DNA of 64,000 bases, from assembly GCA_017416765.1 (NCBI GenBank), contig JAFQBE010000024.1:1-64000 (forward strand), in the 5' to 3' direction. Position numbers and translations under genes: made by a program. This DNA comes from Clostridia bacterium. Lineage in GTDB: Bacteria > Bacillota > Clostridia > Oscillospirales > Acutalibacteraceae. The notes under the pieces were generated by a model, which worked only from the letters and a program-made list of their open reading frames with translations, ran no database searches and had not been told where the DNA came from. Position 1 is the stretch's first letter, and every line of letters begins with the position of its first letter. Shown in pieces: positions 17,636-28,400 of the stretch.

Positions 17636-19219
17636 ATGAAAAAAAGAATTACAGCGTTAGTTCTCAGTATTGTGATGCTTTTCTCTGCAACAACAATCAC
17701 ATCATTTGCAGACGAGTACACAGAATCCGAAAAAACCATTAACACACTCGGTGAAGATTTGCTTCAGGGTCTTGTTGGTCTTATTGCAAAGCTTATTAAG
17801 GACCCTGCTGACTGGGTTGCCGAAGATGAATATTTTAAAAAGAACGGTGTAGCCGATAAAGCAACTGAATTTGTTGACGAAGCACAGGGCGATTATTGGT
17901 ACCTTGGCTACGGCAGCGGCTCACTCCAAACAGGTAAAGAGCTTGAATGCTATGTAGGCGGCAGCCTTTCCGTTACAAAAAAGCTTGCCACTGAAGTACG
18001 CGATGACCAGAGAGTAAGAACAGTTGCTGTTTCTGACGGCAGAGCTGTTCATGTTTTCGCTTCACTTGACTGCTTCGGCTTTGCAAACTCCGAGGTTGTT
18101 AAGGTTCGTAAGATGCTTGAAAAGTATGCAAAAGAAAACAATATCGCAAGCATCAATATTTCTGCACTTCATCAGCACAGCTGCGTTGATACATACGGCA
18201 TGAACGGCGATATTGTAAACGCTATTCTTCTCGGTCCGGTCAGAAATATTCTCGGTATTGAAAACCCCAGCGGCATGGACCCCGATTTTATGGACCACCT
18301 TTACAAGACCGTAATCAAATCCGTTGAAGATGCAGTTGAAGCAATGGAGCCCGGTAACCTTTACTACGGTGCTGTTGACGCTTCAAAATACATCCGTGAC
18401 AAGCGTGACCCGCAGGTTATCGACCCCAACATCAACCGTTTCCGCTTTGTTCCTCTCGATGCCGAATCAAACGAAACATGGCTTGTCAATACAGGTATCC
18501 ACACAGTCGGTATGGGTGCTTCCGGTACAATTGTTACAGCTGACTACCCCTACTATATGGAAAAATACATCAAGGAAGAAACAGGCGCTAACTTTATCAT
18601 GATTCAGGGTGCAGAGCTTGCCATCACTTCCGAATACGGCGAAGAGCTTGTTGCTGATGCAGAAGTTCTTAAAGAATATAATGATGAAGGCTATGCAAGA
18701 CTTGCTTCCTACGGCTATACTCTTGGCGAACTCACCTGCTCCATTCAGGACAGCAAAAAGCTTGACCCCATCCTTAACTATGCACGCGCAACATACACAC
18801 AGAGAGTTGAAAACAACATTATTACTCTTGCTGCCAAGTGCGGTCTTCTCAGCAATACTGTTGTTAAGAGCGGCGATGAATACAAGGTTGTAACCGAGCT
18901 CGGTTACATTGAATTCGGCAAGGATGTTGCTGTTGTAGTAGCTCCTGGTGAGCTTGCTCCCGAAATTGCTTTCGGCGGTGCAACAACTGCAGAAGAATCA
19001 TGGAGCGGAACAACATGGGATTTCGCCCCCATCAAGGACAATGTTGATGGCAGAACACTTATTGTATTCGGTCTTACAAACGGTCAGGTCGGCTACATGC
19101 TTACAGACAACAGCTGGCATTCATTCCTTTGCGAAAACGAAGAAATCGTTACAGCAGGTCCCGATGCAGGTTCAACATTTACTCTTAACTTCTATACACT
19201 TCTCGGTATGGTTAGATAA
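17636..19219 (+). CDS. Secreted neutral/alkaline ceramidase-like hydrolase
   Basis: A 527-residue exported protein with a clear signal peptide (basic start, hydrophobic core to about residue 20, cleavage probably after SFA). The mature part resembles the neutral (non-lysosomal) ceramidase N-terminal domain. Zinc-ligand motifs are all recognisable: ISALHQHSC (first His), NTGIHTVGMG (second His) before TADYP, APGELAPE (Glu), and NGQVGYMLT (Tyr). The usual GD-S nucleophile segment is changed: QGAELAITSEYG stands where QG-x-GDVSP is expected, so amidase activity on ceramide is uncertain. The ATG at 17636 suits AAAGGA; one 12 nt earlier is too close. ackA follows after 33 nt. Confidence 0.72.
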   Translation: MKKRITALVLSIVMLFSATTITSFADEYTESEKTINTLGEDLLQGLVGLIAKLIKDPADWVAEDEYFKKNGVADKATEFVDEAQGDYWYLGYGSGSLQTGKELECYVGGSLSVTKKLATEVRDDQRVRTVAVSDGRAVHVFASLDCFGFANSEVVKVRKMLEKYAKENNIASINISALHQHSCVDTYGMNGDIVNAILLGPVRNILGIENPSGMDPDFMDHLYKTVIKSVEDAVEAMEPGNLYYGAVDASKYIRDKRDPQVIDPNINRFRFVPLDAESNETWLVNTGIHTVGMGASGTIVTADYPYYMEKYIKEETGANFIMIQGAELAITSEYGEELVADAEVLKEYNDEGYARLASYGYTLGELTCSIQDSKKLDPILNYARATYTQRVENNIITLAAKCGLLSNTVVKSGDEYKVVTELGYIEFGKDVAVVVAPGELAPEIAFGGATTAEESWSGTTWDFAPIKDNVDGRTLIVFGLTNGQVGYMLTDNSWHSFLCENEEIVTAGPDAGSTFTLNFYTLLGMVR

Positions 19220-19252
19220 AATAATTTTCAGATATATTTTCGGAGGAAAAAC

Positions 19253-20458
19253 ATGAAAGTACTTGTTATTAACGCAGGCAGCTCATCTCTCAAGTTCCAG
19301 CTCATCGACATGAACGGTGAAGTTGTAATTGCTAAGGGTACCTGCGGCAGAGTCGGCGCTGAAATGGGCGAATTCGACATCAAAACTGAAAAAGGTAAGT
19401 TTGAAAAGGAAGTTGCAATGCCTGATCATACAGCGGCTTTCCAGGTCGTCAAAGAGGCTCTTACCACCGGTGAAACAAAGGTTATTGAATCACTTGATGA
19501 GATTTCCGCAATCGGTCACAGAGTTGTTCAGGGCGGTTCATTATTCAAGGAGAGCACACTTGTTACTGACGAAGTTATTGAGGGTATAAAGGGACTTTGC
19601 GACCTCGCTCCCCTGCACAACCCTGCACACATTCAGGGCATCAACGCTTGTATAGATGTTTTCGGTAAAGACGTTCCCGAAGTTGTTGTTTTCGATAACG
19701 CATTCCATTCAACAATGCCTGAAGAAGCTTATATGTTCGGTATTCCTTACGAGTACTATGAAAAGTATAAGATTCGTCGCTACGGCTTCCACGGCACATC
19801 TCACAGATTTGTCAGCGCCGAGTGTGCAAAGATTATGGGCAAGGATATCAAAGACCTCAAGATTATCACCTGCCACCTCGGCAACGGTTCATCAATCACA
19901 GCCGTTAAGGGCGGCAAGGTAATCGATACGTCAATGGGTCTTACTCCCCTCGACGGTTTCATCATGGGTACACGTTCAGGTAATCTTGACCCCTCTGTTG
20001 TTACATTCCTTCAGGAAAAAGAAGGTTGGACACCGGCAGAAACAAACGCAATTCTTAACAAGAAATCCGGTGTATTCGGTATTTCCGGTGGTCTCAGCGA
20101 TGACAGAGACATACTCAAGGCCGCTGCAGAAGGCGATGCAAGAGCTGAGCTTGCAAAGAAGATGCTCTGGTATCAGATCAGAAAGTATATAGGTCAGTAC
20201 ATCGCTGCTATGCAGGGTGTTGATGCAATCGTATTTACAGGCGGTATCGGCGAAAACTCACAGCCCCTTCGTCAGAATATCTGCGAGAGCTTCGGTTATA
20301 TCGGCGTAACATTTAACGCTGATGAAAACGCAAAGGCTATCAAAGGCAAGGGCGGCGAGCTTTCAGGTCCCGACTCAAAGGTTAAGGTTTATGTTATCCC
20401 CACCAATGAGGAACTTATGATTGCAAGAGATACAAAGGAAATCGCAGAAAGCCTTTAA
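19253..20458 (+). CDS. ackA: Acetate kinase
   Basis: Converts acetyl phosphate and ADP to acetate and ATP, the substrate-level ATP step of acetogenic fermentation. The 401-residue protein has the full signature set of the ASKHA fold: VLVINAGSSSLKFQLI at the N terminus, HRVVQGG, FDNAFHSTMP, RRYGFHGTSH, the CHLGNGSS phosphate-binding motif, GLTPLDGFIMGTRSGN and FTGGIGEN. GGAGG precedes the ATG. The usual partner, phosphotransacetylase (pta), is not adjacent. Codon use here and in the preceding gene looks like that of strongly expressed genes. Confidence 0.98.
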   Translation: MKVLVINAGSSSLKFQLIDMNGEVVIAKGTCGRVGAEMGEFDIKTEKGKFEKEVAMPDHTAAFQVVKEALTTGETKVIESLDEISAIGHRVVQGGSLFKESTLVTDEVIEGIKGLCDLAPLHNPAHIQGINACIDVFGKDVPEVVVFDNAFHSTMPEEAYMFGIPYEYYEKYKIRRYGFHGTSHRFVSAECAKIMGKDIKDLKIITCHLGNGSSITAVKGGKVIDTSMGLTPLDGFIMGTRSGNLDPSVVTFLQEKEGWTPAETNAILNKKSGVFGISGGLSDDRDILKAAAEGDARAELAKKMLWYQIRKYIGQYIAAMQGVDAIVFTGGIGENSQPLRQNICESFGYIGVTFNADENAKAIKGKGGELSGPDSKVKVYVIPTNEELMIARDTKEIAESL

Positions 20459-20473
20459 TAATCAATTTAATGC

Positions 20474-20510
20474 AAAAAACGGGCAGTTAAAAAACTGTCC
20501 GTTTTTTAGC
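20474..20510 (+). terminator. Rho-independent terminator after ackA
   Basis: A stem of about 15 bp (20474-20488 with 20493-20507, one G-T pair) whose 3' arm ends in a six-T run. Confidence 0.9.
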
Positions 20511-20514
20511 TTTA

Positions 20515-20543
20515 TTGACAAATTCTTTTTTGAGTAATATACT
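20515..20543 (+). promoter_or_regulatory. Promoter of the small membrane protein gene
   Basis: TTGACA (20515-20520), 17-bp spacer, TATACT (20538-20543), directly behind the ackA terminator. Confidence 0.65.
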
Positions 20544-20570
20544 TTTAATCAATGGAAAGTAGTTGATTTT

Positions 20571-21068
20571 TTGAAAAAATATTCCCAGAATAAAATGAAA
20601 ATTTTCTTTACAAGTATATTCCCTCATTTAATAATCATAGCCCTTATTATATTTTCATTTATTATTATAAAGAATAATGCTATCAAAAAAGCTATAATTA
20701 CAGGTACTGCTACATATATTCTTATCTTTTTTAAATTTTTCAAATTAATTTTAAGCGATTTTAAAAGAACTGTTGAAATTGAAGAAAATAAATTAATTTG
20801 CAAATCATTCATTGTAGGCGGTTTAACTGTAGCCGATGGAGAAATACCGTATACCTTAATGAAATATATAAAATTTAAAAGAAGTATCTTAATTCCCGGA
20901 ATGAAAGGACTTTTTATTGAAATTGAAGGCAATCCAAAAACGCCGCTTTTTTTAGCAAACACTTATCACAACTACAACGAATTATGGGATTCTGTTTGCC
21001 AAAAAATTCTCGTAAAGAACCCTAATGCTGAAATAGACCCTAAAATATATCATCATCTGAAAAAATGA
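20571..21068 (+). CDS. Small membrane protein with PH-like cytoplasmic domain, function unknown
   Basis: A 165-residue protein with two membrane helices (about 10-30 and 38-58) and a lysine-rich cytoplasmic domain. The latter reads like a bacterial PH fold: paired strands VEIEENKLICKSFIVGG, then IPYTLMKYIKFKRS and GLFIEIEGNPKTPLFLANTYHN, with an amphipathic helix near the end. It starts with TTG, 11 nt behind a GGAAAG ribosome site; an ATG nine codons in is the alternative. It has its own promoter and terminator. It is more AT-rich than its neighbours, hinting at acquisition or relaxed selection. No function can be assigned. Confidence 0.65.
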   Translation: MKKYSQNKMKIFFTSIFPHLIIIALIIFSFIIIKNNAIKKAIITGTATYILIFFKFFKLILSDFKRTVEIEENKLICKSFIVGGLTVADGEIPYTLMKYIKFKRSILIPGMKGLFIEIEGNPKTPLFLANTYHNYNELWDSVCQKILVKNPNAEIDPKIYHHLKK

Positions 21069-21071
21069 TTA

Positions 21072-21105
21072 AACAAGCCACGGAAATCCGTGGCTTGTTA
21101 TTTTT
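21072..21105. terminator. Terminator between the membrane-protein gene and pyrI (probably bidirectional)
   Basis: A 12-bp stem (21072-21083 with 21088-21099). On the plus strand it is followed by ATTTTTA; on the minus strand, beyond the pyrI stop, by TTTAATCATTTTT. It can serve both convergent transcripts. Confidence 0.8.
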
Positions 21106-21110
21106 AAAAC

Positions 21111-21542
21111 TTATTCCTTTTTTGCTGCTGTTTCGCAGTAAATGCAGCGATAAACTTTTCTTTCTTTATCGGTAAGCTTAAACATCTGCGGCAATTCCTG
21201 CTCTGTTGAAGTGATACAGCGCGGATTCTTGCACTTTATGACATTTGTAAGCTTTTCGGGAAGCTCTAACTTTTTCTTTTCAACCGTTACTTCATTCTTA
21301 ATGATATTTACCGTTGCACCGGGGTCAATATAGCCGAGAATATCAGTATCAACATCAATATCGGCATCTACCTTGATAATATCCTTCTTACCCATTTTAG
21401 AGCTTGAAACATTCTTGATAAGTGCAACACTGCAATCCATTGAATCAAGACCGAGAAGATTATAAATCTGCATAGCCTTGCCTGCCGTAATATGGTCAAT
21501 AACAATACCGTTTTTAATTGAATCAATTTTCATTTTATTCAA
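21111..21542 (-). CDS. pyrI: Aspartate carbamoyltransferase regulatory chain
   Basis: The regulatory subunit of ATCase, which binds nucleotides and lets CTP/ATP tune the enzyme. The 143-residue protein has the N-terminal allosteric domain ([18 protein letters not shown], near the nucleotide site) and the C-terminal zinc domain with CKNPRC and CIYC as the four cysteine ligands that hold it to PyrB. It overlaps pyrB by 8 nt and is the last gene of the pyr operon. PyrI is typical of enteric bacteria, archaea and some clostridia or Bacteroidetes, not of Bacillus. Confidence 0.96.
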   Translation of the reverse strand: MNKMKIDSIKNGIVIDHITAGKAMQIYNLLGLDSMDCSVALIKNVSSSKMGKKDIIKVDADIDVDTDILGYIDPGATVNIIKNEVTVEKKKLELPEKLTNVIKCKNPRCITSTEQELPQMFKLTDKERKVYRCIYCETAAKKE

Positions 21543-22446
21543 CCTCCAACAGTTTTAGGATAAGTGCCATGCGGATATATTTGCCGTTCAAAACCTGCTT
21601 GAAATAGCAAGCTCTGGGGTCATTGTCTATTTCAACGCTGATTTCGTTTACTCTGGGCAGCGGATGCATAATAGCTAAATCTGCCTTTGCTGTATTCAGA
21701 CGCTCAGGACGGAGAATATAGCTATCTTTAAGACGAAGATAATCTTCTTCATTAAAGAAACGCTCACGCTGTACGCGGGTCATATAAAGAATATCAAGTT
21801 CAGGCATTACGCTGTCAAGGTCAGTTGTCTGAACATATTCAAGGTTGTTCTTCTTCAAAGTTTCCTTAACATAACTCGGAAGCTTTAGCTCTACAGGAGA
21901 AACAAGAACAAACTTAATATTTTCATACCTTGAAAGAGCATTGATAAGAGAATGAACAGTTCTGCCGAATTTAAGGTCACCGCAGAAGCCGACAGTAAGG
22001 TTATCAAGTCTGCCCTTTTCGCGGTAGATTGTAAGTAAATCGGTAAGAGTCTGTGTCGGGTGGTTATGACCACCGTCACCTGCGTTAATAACAGGAATTG
22101 AAGCGTTCATAGCCGCTACCAACGGCGCACCTTCTTTAGGATGACGCATAGCTATAATATCTGCATAGCATGAGGTAGTTTTAGCAGTATCAGCTATACT
22201 TTCACCTTTTGCGGCAGAAGAACTCTGCGCTTCGGAAAAGCCCAATACATTGCCGCCAAGTTCATACATAGCCGCTTCAAAGCTTAGCCTTGTTCTGGTA
22301 GAGGGTTCAAAGAAAAGCGTCGCTAACTTTTTACCCTTACACTTTTCGCTGTATTTTACCGGATTAGCAATAATATCGTTAGCTTTATCAATAAGCTGCT
22401 GAATTTCGGTGGTATCAAGTTCGAGAATATCAATTAAACTTCTCAT
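21535..22446 (-). CDS. pyrB: Aspartate carbamoyltransferase catalytic chain
   Basis: Joins carbamoyl phosphate and L-aspartate to make carbamoyl aspartate. The 303-residue chain has the carbamoyl-phosphate loop [13 protein letters not shown], the SxxKGES-type loop [31 protein letters not shown] and the C-terminal HPLPRVNEI. All the main active-site residues are present. It begins 3 nt after pyrE with little ribosome site of its own, so translation is probably coupled, and overlaps pyrI by 8 nt. With PyrI it should form an allosteric holoenzyme. Confidence 0.97.
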   Translation of the reverse strand: MRSLIDILELDTTEIQQLIDKANDIIANPVKYSEKCKGKKLATLFFEPSTRTRLSFEAAMYELGGNVLGFSEAQSSSAAKGESIADTAKTTSCYADIIAMRHPKEGAPLVAAMNASIPVINAGDGGHNHPTQTLTDLLTIYREKGRLDNLTVGFCGDLKFGRTVHSLINALSRYENIKFVLVSPVELKLPSYVKETLKKNNLEYVQTTDLDSVMPELDILYMTRVQRERFFNEEDYLRLKDSYILRPERLNTAKADLAIMHPLPRVNEISVEIDNDPRACYFKQVLNGKYIRMALILKLLEVE

Positions 22447-22449
22447 AAC

Positions 22450-23082
22450 TTATGCACCAATCCAGCTTTCATCAGAAGGATTATTGCGGAACTTGATAAG
22501 GCGTGCAATATCTTCTTCTGCAATATAGCCTTCTTCAGCAGCTACTTCTGCAATGCAGTCAAAATCTGTAAGGCTTACATTTTTAACATTTGCAGCTGCA
22601 AGTCTGTCAAGACCCTTCTGCATACCGTAAGTGAAAATAGAAGCAATACCGAGAACTTCAGCACCGACTTCGCGAAGAGCATCAACAACATCAATTACGC
22701 TGCCGCCTGTGGAGATAAGGTCTTCAACAACAACAACCTTCTGACCTGCTTCAAGCTTACCTTCAATTCTGTTCTGTCTGCCGTGGTCCTTGCTTGAACC
22801 GCGGACATAACCCATGGGAAGGCCCATGATTTCTGCTGTGATAGCAGCATGAGCAATACCTGCTGTTGAAGTACCCATAAGAACTTCAACCTCGGGATAG
22901 TTTTCTTTTATGATTGCTGCAAGACCGTTTTCTACATCCTTACGAGCTTCAGGTGCTGTGAGGATAAGGCGGTTATCGCAGTAAACGGGGCTTTTGATAC
23001 CGCTTGCCCATGTAAAGGGTTCTTCAGGACGGAAAAATACAGCCTTAATTTTAAGCAAATCTTTAGCAATTAATTTTTTCAT
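22450..23082 (-). CDS. pyrE: Orotate phosphoribosyltransferase
   Basis: Adds PRPP-derived ribose 5-phosphate to orotate to give OMP. The 210-residue protein has the type I PRTase fold with FTWASGIKSPVYCDNR at the N terminus, the lysine/arginine-bearing loop VRGSSKDHGRQNRIEG and the PRPP-binding motif VVVEDLISTGGS. AAGGAG lies 12 nt ahead of the ATG. It sits between pyrF and pyrB in the operon. Confidence 0.97.
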   Translation of the reverse strand: MKKLIAKDLLKIKAVFFRPEEPFTWASGIKSPVYCDNRLILTAPEARKDVENGLAAIIKENYPEVEVLMGTSTAGIAHAAITAEIMGLPMGYVRGSSKDHGRQNRIEGKLEAGQKVVVVEDLISTGGSVIDVVDALREVGAEVLGIASIFTYGMQKGLDRLAAANVKNVSLTDFDCIAEVAAEEGYIAEEDIARLIKFRNNPSDESWIGA

Positions 23083-23102
23083 ATCAATCTATCTCCTTAA
23101 TA

Positions 23103-23801
23103 TTAATCAACAAATTCAGCAACGCAACGCTTATAAGCTGCAACCGGATCTTCCGCTGCTGTAATCGGACGACCTACTACAATATAATCGCTGCCGATTT
23201 CCTTTGCCTGTGCAGGAGTCATAACTCTGGACTGGTCGCCTATATCGCCGTCTGCAAAACGGACACCAGGAGTAACGGTTAAGAACTTTTCACCGCAGGT
23301 TTCGTGAACCTTACCTGCTTCAAGCGGTGAACATACAACACCGTCAAGACCTGCTGTAGCGGCGTTCTTTGCATAGTGCATAACAACCTTATCAATAGGT
23401 TCATTAATAAGAAGGTCTGCTTCCATTCTTTCCTGACTTGTGGAGGTAAGCTGTGTAACAGCAATAAGCAACGGACGCGTACCGTCAGGACGGGTAAGAC
23501 CTTCAAGACCTGCCTGCATCATTGTGATTGTACCGCCTGCGTGAAGGTTAGTCATATCAACATCAAGGTGTGAAAGCACAGCCATTGATTTTTTAACTGT
23601 GTTGGGAATATCGTGCAGCTTAAGGTCAAGGAAAATTTTGTGACCTCTTGCCTTTATTTCCTTTACAATTGCAGGACCTTCTGCATAGTAAAGCTCCATA
23701 CCGATTTTAACAAAAGGCTTGCAATCAGTGAACTTGTCAAGGAAATTCATTACATCAGCCTTGCTAGCAAAATCGCAAGCAATAATTACGTCTTTACCCA
23801 T
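23103..23801 (-). CDS. pyrF: Orotidine 5'-phosphate decarboxylase
   Basis: Decarboxylates OMP to UMP, the last step of the pathway. The 232-residue TIM-barrel protein has [27 protein letters not shown], the catalytic tetrad segment [16 protein letters not shown] (Lys-Asp-Lys-x-x-Asp), [11 protein letters not shown] and DYIVVGRPI. The length is that of the short bacterial form. Its ATG shares the A of the pyrD stop codon (TAATG). Confidence 0.97.
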   Translation of the reverse strand: MGKDVIIACDFASKADVMNFLDKFTDCKPFVKIGMELYYAEGPAIVKEIKARGHKIFLDLKLHDIPNTVKKSMAVLSHLDVDMTNLHAGGTITMMQAGLEGLTRPDGTRPLLIAVTQLTSTSQERMEADLLINEPIDKVVMHYAKNAATAGLDGVVCSPLEAGKVHETCGEKFLTVTPGVRFADGDIGDQSRVMTPAQAKEIGSDYIVVGRPITAAEDPVAAYKRCVAEFVD

Positions 23802-24712
23802 TAATGTGCGCCTCCTATAATCTTTGATAAATCATCTATTTTATATTTTTCCATTACCTTGGGAAGATTGTCAATGATATTCTTGCAGGCAAACGGGTCA
23901 ACAAGGTTTGCCGCACCTACCTGAACAGCAGTTGCACCGGCAAGCATCATTTCAATAACATCTTCAGCAGTTGCAATACCGCCCATACCGATAATCGGAA
24001 CTTTAACAGCTTCAAATACCTGATAAACCATACGCAGTGCAACAGGCTTTATTGCAGGACCGGAAAAGCCGCCCATTTTATTGGCAATCACAGGCTTTTT
24101 TGTTTTAAGGTCAATACGCATACCAAGCATGGTATTAATCATGCTTATGCCGTCCGCACCCGCTGCTTCGCAAGCTTTTGCAATATCAACAATGTTTGTA
24201 ACATTAGGTGAAAGCTTTATATAAAGCGGTTTTTTCGTAACTTTGCGGCAGGCTGCTGTAACCTCAGCAGCAGCTTCGGGTGAAGTTCCGAAGCTCATGC
24301 CTCCGCCGTGAACATTCGGGCATGATACATTAACTTCAAACCAGCCAATCTGCTCCTGAGAATCAAGCTTTTCAACCGTATAGGCATAATCTTCAACAGA
24401 AAAACCGCTGACATTTGCCATAACAGGCTTATTAAAGCAAACTTTCAACTTCGGCAGTTCATTTTCAATAACCTTTTCAACACCGGGATTCTGTAAACCA
24501 ACGGCGTTAATCATACCGCTGTCACATTCAGCTATTCTCGGACAGGGATTACCGAAACGCGGGTCTTTGGTTGTACCTTTAAAAGAAAAAGTACCAAGAC
24601 AGTTTATATCATAAATTTCAGCAAATTCATAGCCGAAACCAAATGTACCGCTTGCAGGGATAACAGGGTTATCAAGCACAATTCCGCTTAAATTAACCTT
24701 TGTGTTTACCAT
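23801..24712 (-). CDS. pyrD: Dihydroorotate dehydrogenase B (NAD+), catalytic subunit
   Basis: FMN enzyme oxidising dihydroorotate to orotate. The 303-residue class 1B form is shown by its cysteine base in [11 protein letters not shown] (class 2 enzymes use Ser) and by the adjacent pyrK. Other motifs are [30 protein letters not shown], the FMN phosphate loop in [19 protein letters not shown], and AVQVGAAN. It overlaps pyrK by about 7 nt and pyrF by 1 nt. Electrons pass through PyrK to NAD+. Confidence 0.97.
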   Translation of the reverse strand: MVNTKVNLSGIVLDNPVIPASGTFGFGYEFAEIYDINCLGTFSFKGTTKDPRFGNPCPRIAECDSGMINAVGLQNPGVEKVIENELPKLKVCFNKPVMANVSGFSVEDYAYTVEKLDSQEQIGWFEVNVSCPNVHGGGMSFGTSPEAAAEVTAACRKVTKKPLYIKLSPNVTNIVDIAKACEAAGADGISMINTMLGMRIDLKTKKPVIANKMGGFSGPAIKPVALRMVYQVFEAVKVPIIGMGGIATAEDVIEMMLAGATAVQVGAANLVDPFACKNIIDNLPKVMEKYKIDDLSKIIGGAH

Positions 24713-25437
24713 ATAATTTCCTCCCTCTCAAGTACGGGACCGTCTTTACATATGCGTTTGTTACCGTACTTTGTTTTACAGGAGCAACCCATACATGCGC
24801 CAAAACCGCAGCCCATTCTTTCTTCAAAGCTGTACTGACCGCTTGTAACGGCAACAGCTTCAATAGCCTTGAACATAGGCATAGGACCGCATGTGAAGAA
24901 ATAGGTATATTCAATCTCCTTCATAGCATCGGTTACGAAACCTTTGACACCGTAGCTGCCGTCAGCGGTTGCAACAAAAACCTCTGCACCGAGAGCTTTA
25001 AAGTCAGATTCAAGAAAGATTTCATCTTTGGTATTGAAGCCGAGTACAACAGTAACCTTTTTGCCTTCATTAATAAGCTTTTTGCAAAGATTATAAAGCG
25101 GAGGTACACCGACACCGCCGCCGATAAGCAGCGGCTTATCGCCGCACTTATTAAGGCTGTAGCCGTTACCGAGACCAACAAGAATGTCAAGCACTTTACC
25201 GCAGCTCATTTCACTCATCTGCTCTGTGCCGACACCTACTACTTTATAAATCAGAGTAATCGTGTTTTCATCAAAATCGCAGATTGAAATGGGACGGCGC
25301 AAAAACTTGCCTTCAAGCTTTATATTTACAAACTGACCTGATGCTGTAATAGCCGAAGTATCGCCTTTCACAACCATTTTATAGACGGTTTCGGTCAGTT
25401 TTTCATTAGAGATAATTTCATATAACCCTTGAGTCAT
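24706..25437 (-). CDS. pyrK: Dihydroorotate dehydrogenase B, electron transfer subunit
   Basis: The FAD/[2Fe-2S] subunit that passes electrons from PyrD to NAD+. The 243-residue ferredoxin-reductase-like protein has the FAD motif RRPISICDF, the NAD-binding GGGVGVPPLYNL and the cysteine cluster GFGACMGCSCKTKYG with a further Cys in RICKDGPVL. Two adjacent ATG codons compete; AAGGAG is better spaced for the second (25437). It is followed by overlapping pyrD. Confidence 0.96.
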   Translation of the reverse strand: MTQGLYEIISNEKLTETVYKMVVKGDTSAITASGQFVNIKLEGKFLRRPISICDFDENTITLIYKVVGVGTEQMSEMSCGKVLDILVGLGNGYSLNKCGDKPLLIGGGVGVPPLYNLCKKLINEGKKVTVVLGFNTKDEIFLESDFKALGAEVFVATADGSYGVKGFVTDAMKEIEYTYFFTCGPMPMFKAIEAVAVTSGQYSFEERMGCGFGACMGCSCKTKYGNKRICKDGPVLEREEIIW

Positions 25438-25454
25438 CATAATCTCCTTTGTAA

Positions 25455-28400
25455 TTATGCATCAATAGTTGAAATAAAGAGTGTTGTTTCTTCAAGAACA
25501 TCAAGAAGAACCTTAACAGTATCAAGCGATGTGAACATTGTTACATTATTTTCAACAGCACACTGTCTGATTTCGTGCCCGTCGGAAAGAGCGCCTACAG
25601 AGCTTGTATCTCTTGTATTGATAACATATGTTACATAGCCCTGACGGATTGCACGGAGAATTTCATCGCTGCCGTCACCGATTTTGGGAAGCATATGTGT
25701 TCTAATACCGTTTGCTTTAAGGAAATCTGCCGTACCTTCTGTAGCCTGAATATTGAAGCCCATGTTGTAGAAACGGCGGATAAGCGGAAGGGCTTCTTCC
25801 TTATCCTTATCGGAAATTGTTGCAAATACGGTACCGTAATTCATAACATTCATACCGCTTGCCTGAAGTGCTTTGTAAAGAGCGCGTGTAAGGCTGTTAT
25901 CGTAGCCGATGGCTTCACCAGTTGACTTCATTTCAGGTGAAAGGTAAGCATCAAGACCTCTGAGCTTAGAGAATGAGAATGCAGGTGCCTTTACATACCA
26001 ACGCTTCTTTCTCGGAGCTACATCGTAGTCAATACCCTGCTCTTTAAGTGACTTACCGAGCATACAGAGTGTTGCAATATCAGCAAGGCTGTAACCGGTT
26101 GACTTTGAAAGGAACGGAACGGTTCTTGAAGAACGGGGATTAACTTCAATAATGAATACATTTTCGTTCTTATCAACAATAAACTGAATATTGAACAGAC
26201 CGACTATGCCAATACCCAGACCAAGCTTCTTTGTATAGTCAATAATTGTTTCCTGAACCTTTTCAGAAATGCTGAAGGTCGGATAAACGCTGATTGAGTC
26301 GCCGGAGTGGATACCTGTTCTTTCAACAAGCTCCATAATACCGGGGACAAATACATCCGTACCGTCACAGATTGCGTCAACCTCAACTTCTTTACCGACA
26401 ATATATTTATCAACAAGAACAGGCTTGTCCTCATCAATTTCAACAGCTGTGTTGAGGTATCTGCGAAGCTGTGCTTCATCGGCAACAATTTCCATTGCGC
26501 GACCGCCAAGAACAAAGGAAGGACGGACAAGCACGGGATAGCCGATTCTTGCTGCAGCAGCAACACCGTCTTCAATTTTTGTAACAGCCTGACCTTCGGG
26601 CTGAGGAATGTTGAGTGACTGAAGAACCTTCTGGAAGGAATCGCGGTTTTCTGCACGCTCAATTGCGTCACAGTCTGTACCGATAATTTTTACGCCGCGG
26701 TCTTTAAGACCTTCGGAAAGGTTAATGGCAGTCTGACCGCCGAGTGAAGCCACAACACCTTCCGGTTTTTCAAGGTGAATGATGTTCATAACATCTTCTA
26801 TGCAGAGCGGTTCAAAATAAAGCTTGTCGGAACAGGTGTAGTCGGTTGAAACTGTTTCAGGGTTGTTATTGATAATGATAGCTTCATAGCCGTGCTTTTT
26901 GATTGTTGTAACAGCATGAACTGTTGAATAGTCAAATTCGACACCCTGACCGATACGGATAGGACCTGAACCTAAAACAACAATCTTTTTCTTATCGGAA
27001 ACGATTGATTCGTTTTCAGCCTCATAGGTAGAATAAAGGTAAGGAATATTACCTGCAAACTCTGCCGCACAGGTATCAATCATCTTGTATACCGGGAACA
27101 TATCATTTTCAACGCGAAGCTGGTAAACTTCCTTACCGGGTACACCCCAGAGCTGACCAATAAAATCATCGGAGAAGCCCATTTTCTTTGCCTTATAAAG
27201 GGTAGCAACATCGCCCTTGTTAGCCTTGACTTCATATTCCATCATGACAATGTTCTTAATCTTTTCGATAAAGAGCATGTCAATCTTTGTTGCATGGTAA
27301 ATCATACCCATATCTGTGCCGCGGCTGATAAGCTCAGCAATTGCATAGAAACGGTCATCAGTACCGTTGACGATATATTTGAGAAGTTCTTCTTCTGTAT
27401 ATGTGTCAAACTTCTTCATATAAAGGTGGTTTACACCGATTTCAAGAGAACGAGTAGCTTTGAGAAGGCTTTCTTCAATTGTTCTGCCGATGCTCATTAC
27501 TTCGCCGGTAGCCTTCATCTGAGTTGAAAGTGTGTTGTTAGCAGTTGAGAACTTATCGAACGGGAAACGGGGCATCTTTGTAACGACATAGTCAATTGTG
27601 GGTTCAAAAGCTGCATAGGTATTTGCAATTTTAATTTCATCAAGAGTCATGCCCATTGCAATTTTAGCTGTTACGCGTGCAATCGGATATCCGCTTGCTT
27701 TGGAAGCAAGAGCTGATGAACGAGAAACTCTGGGGTTGACTTCAATAAGATAATATGTGAATGAAAGCGGGTCAAGAGCAAACTGAACATTACAGCCGCC
27801 TTCAATTTTCAGTGCGCGGATAATTTTAAGTGCGCTGTCACGAAGCATTGTGTTTTCTTTTGCTGTAAGAGTCTGTGTGGGACAAACAACAACAGAATCG
27901 CCTGTATGGATGCCGACGGGGTCAACATTTTCCATGTTACAAATTGCTATTGCAGTATCGTTGGCATCGCGCATTACTTCATATTCAATTTCCTTGTAGC
28001 CCTTTATGCTCTTTTCAACAAGAACCTGATGTACAGGAGAAAGAGCAAGGGCATTTTTAAGGATTTCTTCACATTCTTCAGCGTTATCTGCAAAGCCGCC
28101 GCCTGTACCGCCGAGTGTGAAAGCGGGACGCAGAACAACGGGATAACCGATTTCTTCAGCTGCATCAAGACCTTCCTGCATGGTGTTGGCAATAAGTGAA
28201 GGAAGAACAGGCTCGCCGAGTCTTTCGCAAAGCTCTTTGAACAGCTCTCTGTCTTCTGCCATTTCGATGCTCTTACTGCTTGTACCAAGAAGCTCAACGC
28301 CGCATTCTTTAAGAATACCCTTCTTTTCAAGCTGCATTGCAAGGTTAAGACCTGTCTGACCGCCGATGCCGGGAATAATTGCATCGGGACGCTCGTAGCG

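Noticed and set aside
17636-19219. Agmatinase or lipase identity for the secreted enzyme
   Set aside because: The order His-x-His, His-before-TADYP, PGE and GY fits neutral ceramidase zinc ligands. The binuclear-metal and GxSxG motifs of the alternatives are absent.
24700-25287. 195-residue plus-strand open frame
   Set aside because: It lies antisense to pyrK, whose iron-sulphur and FAD motifs are unambiguous.
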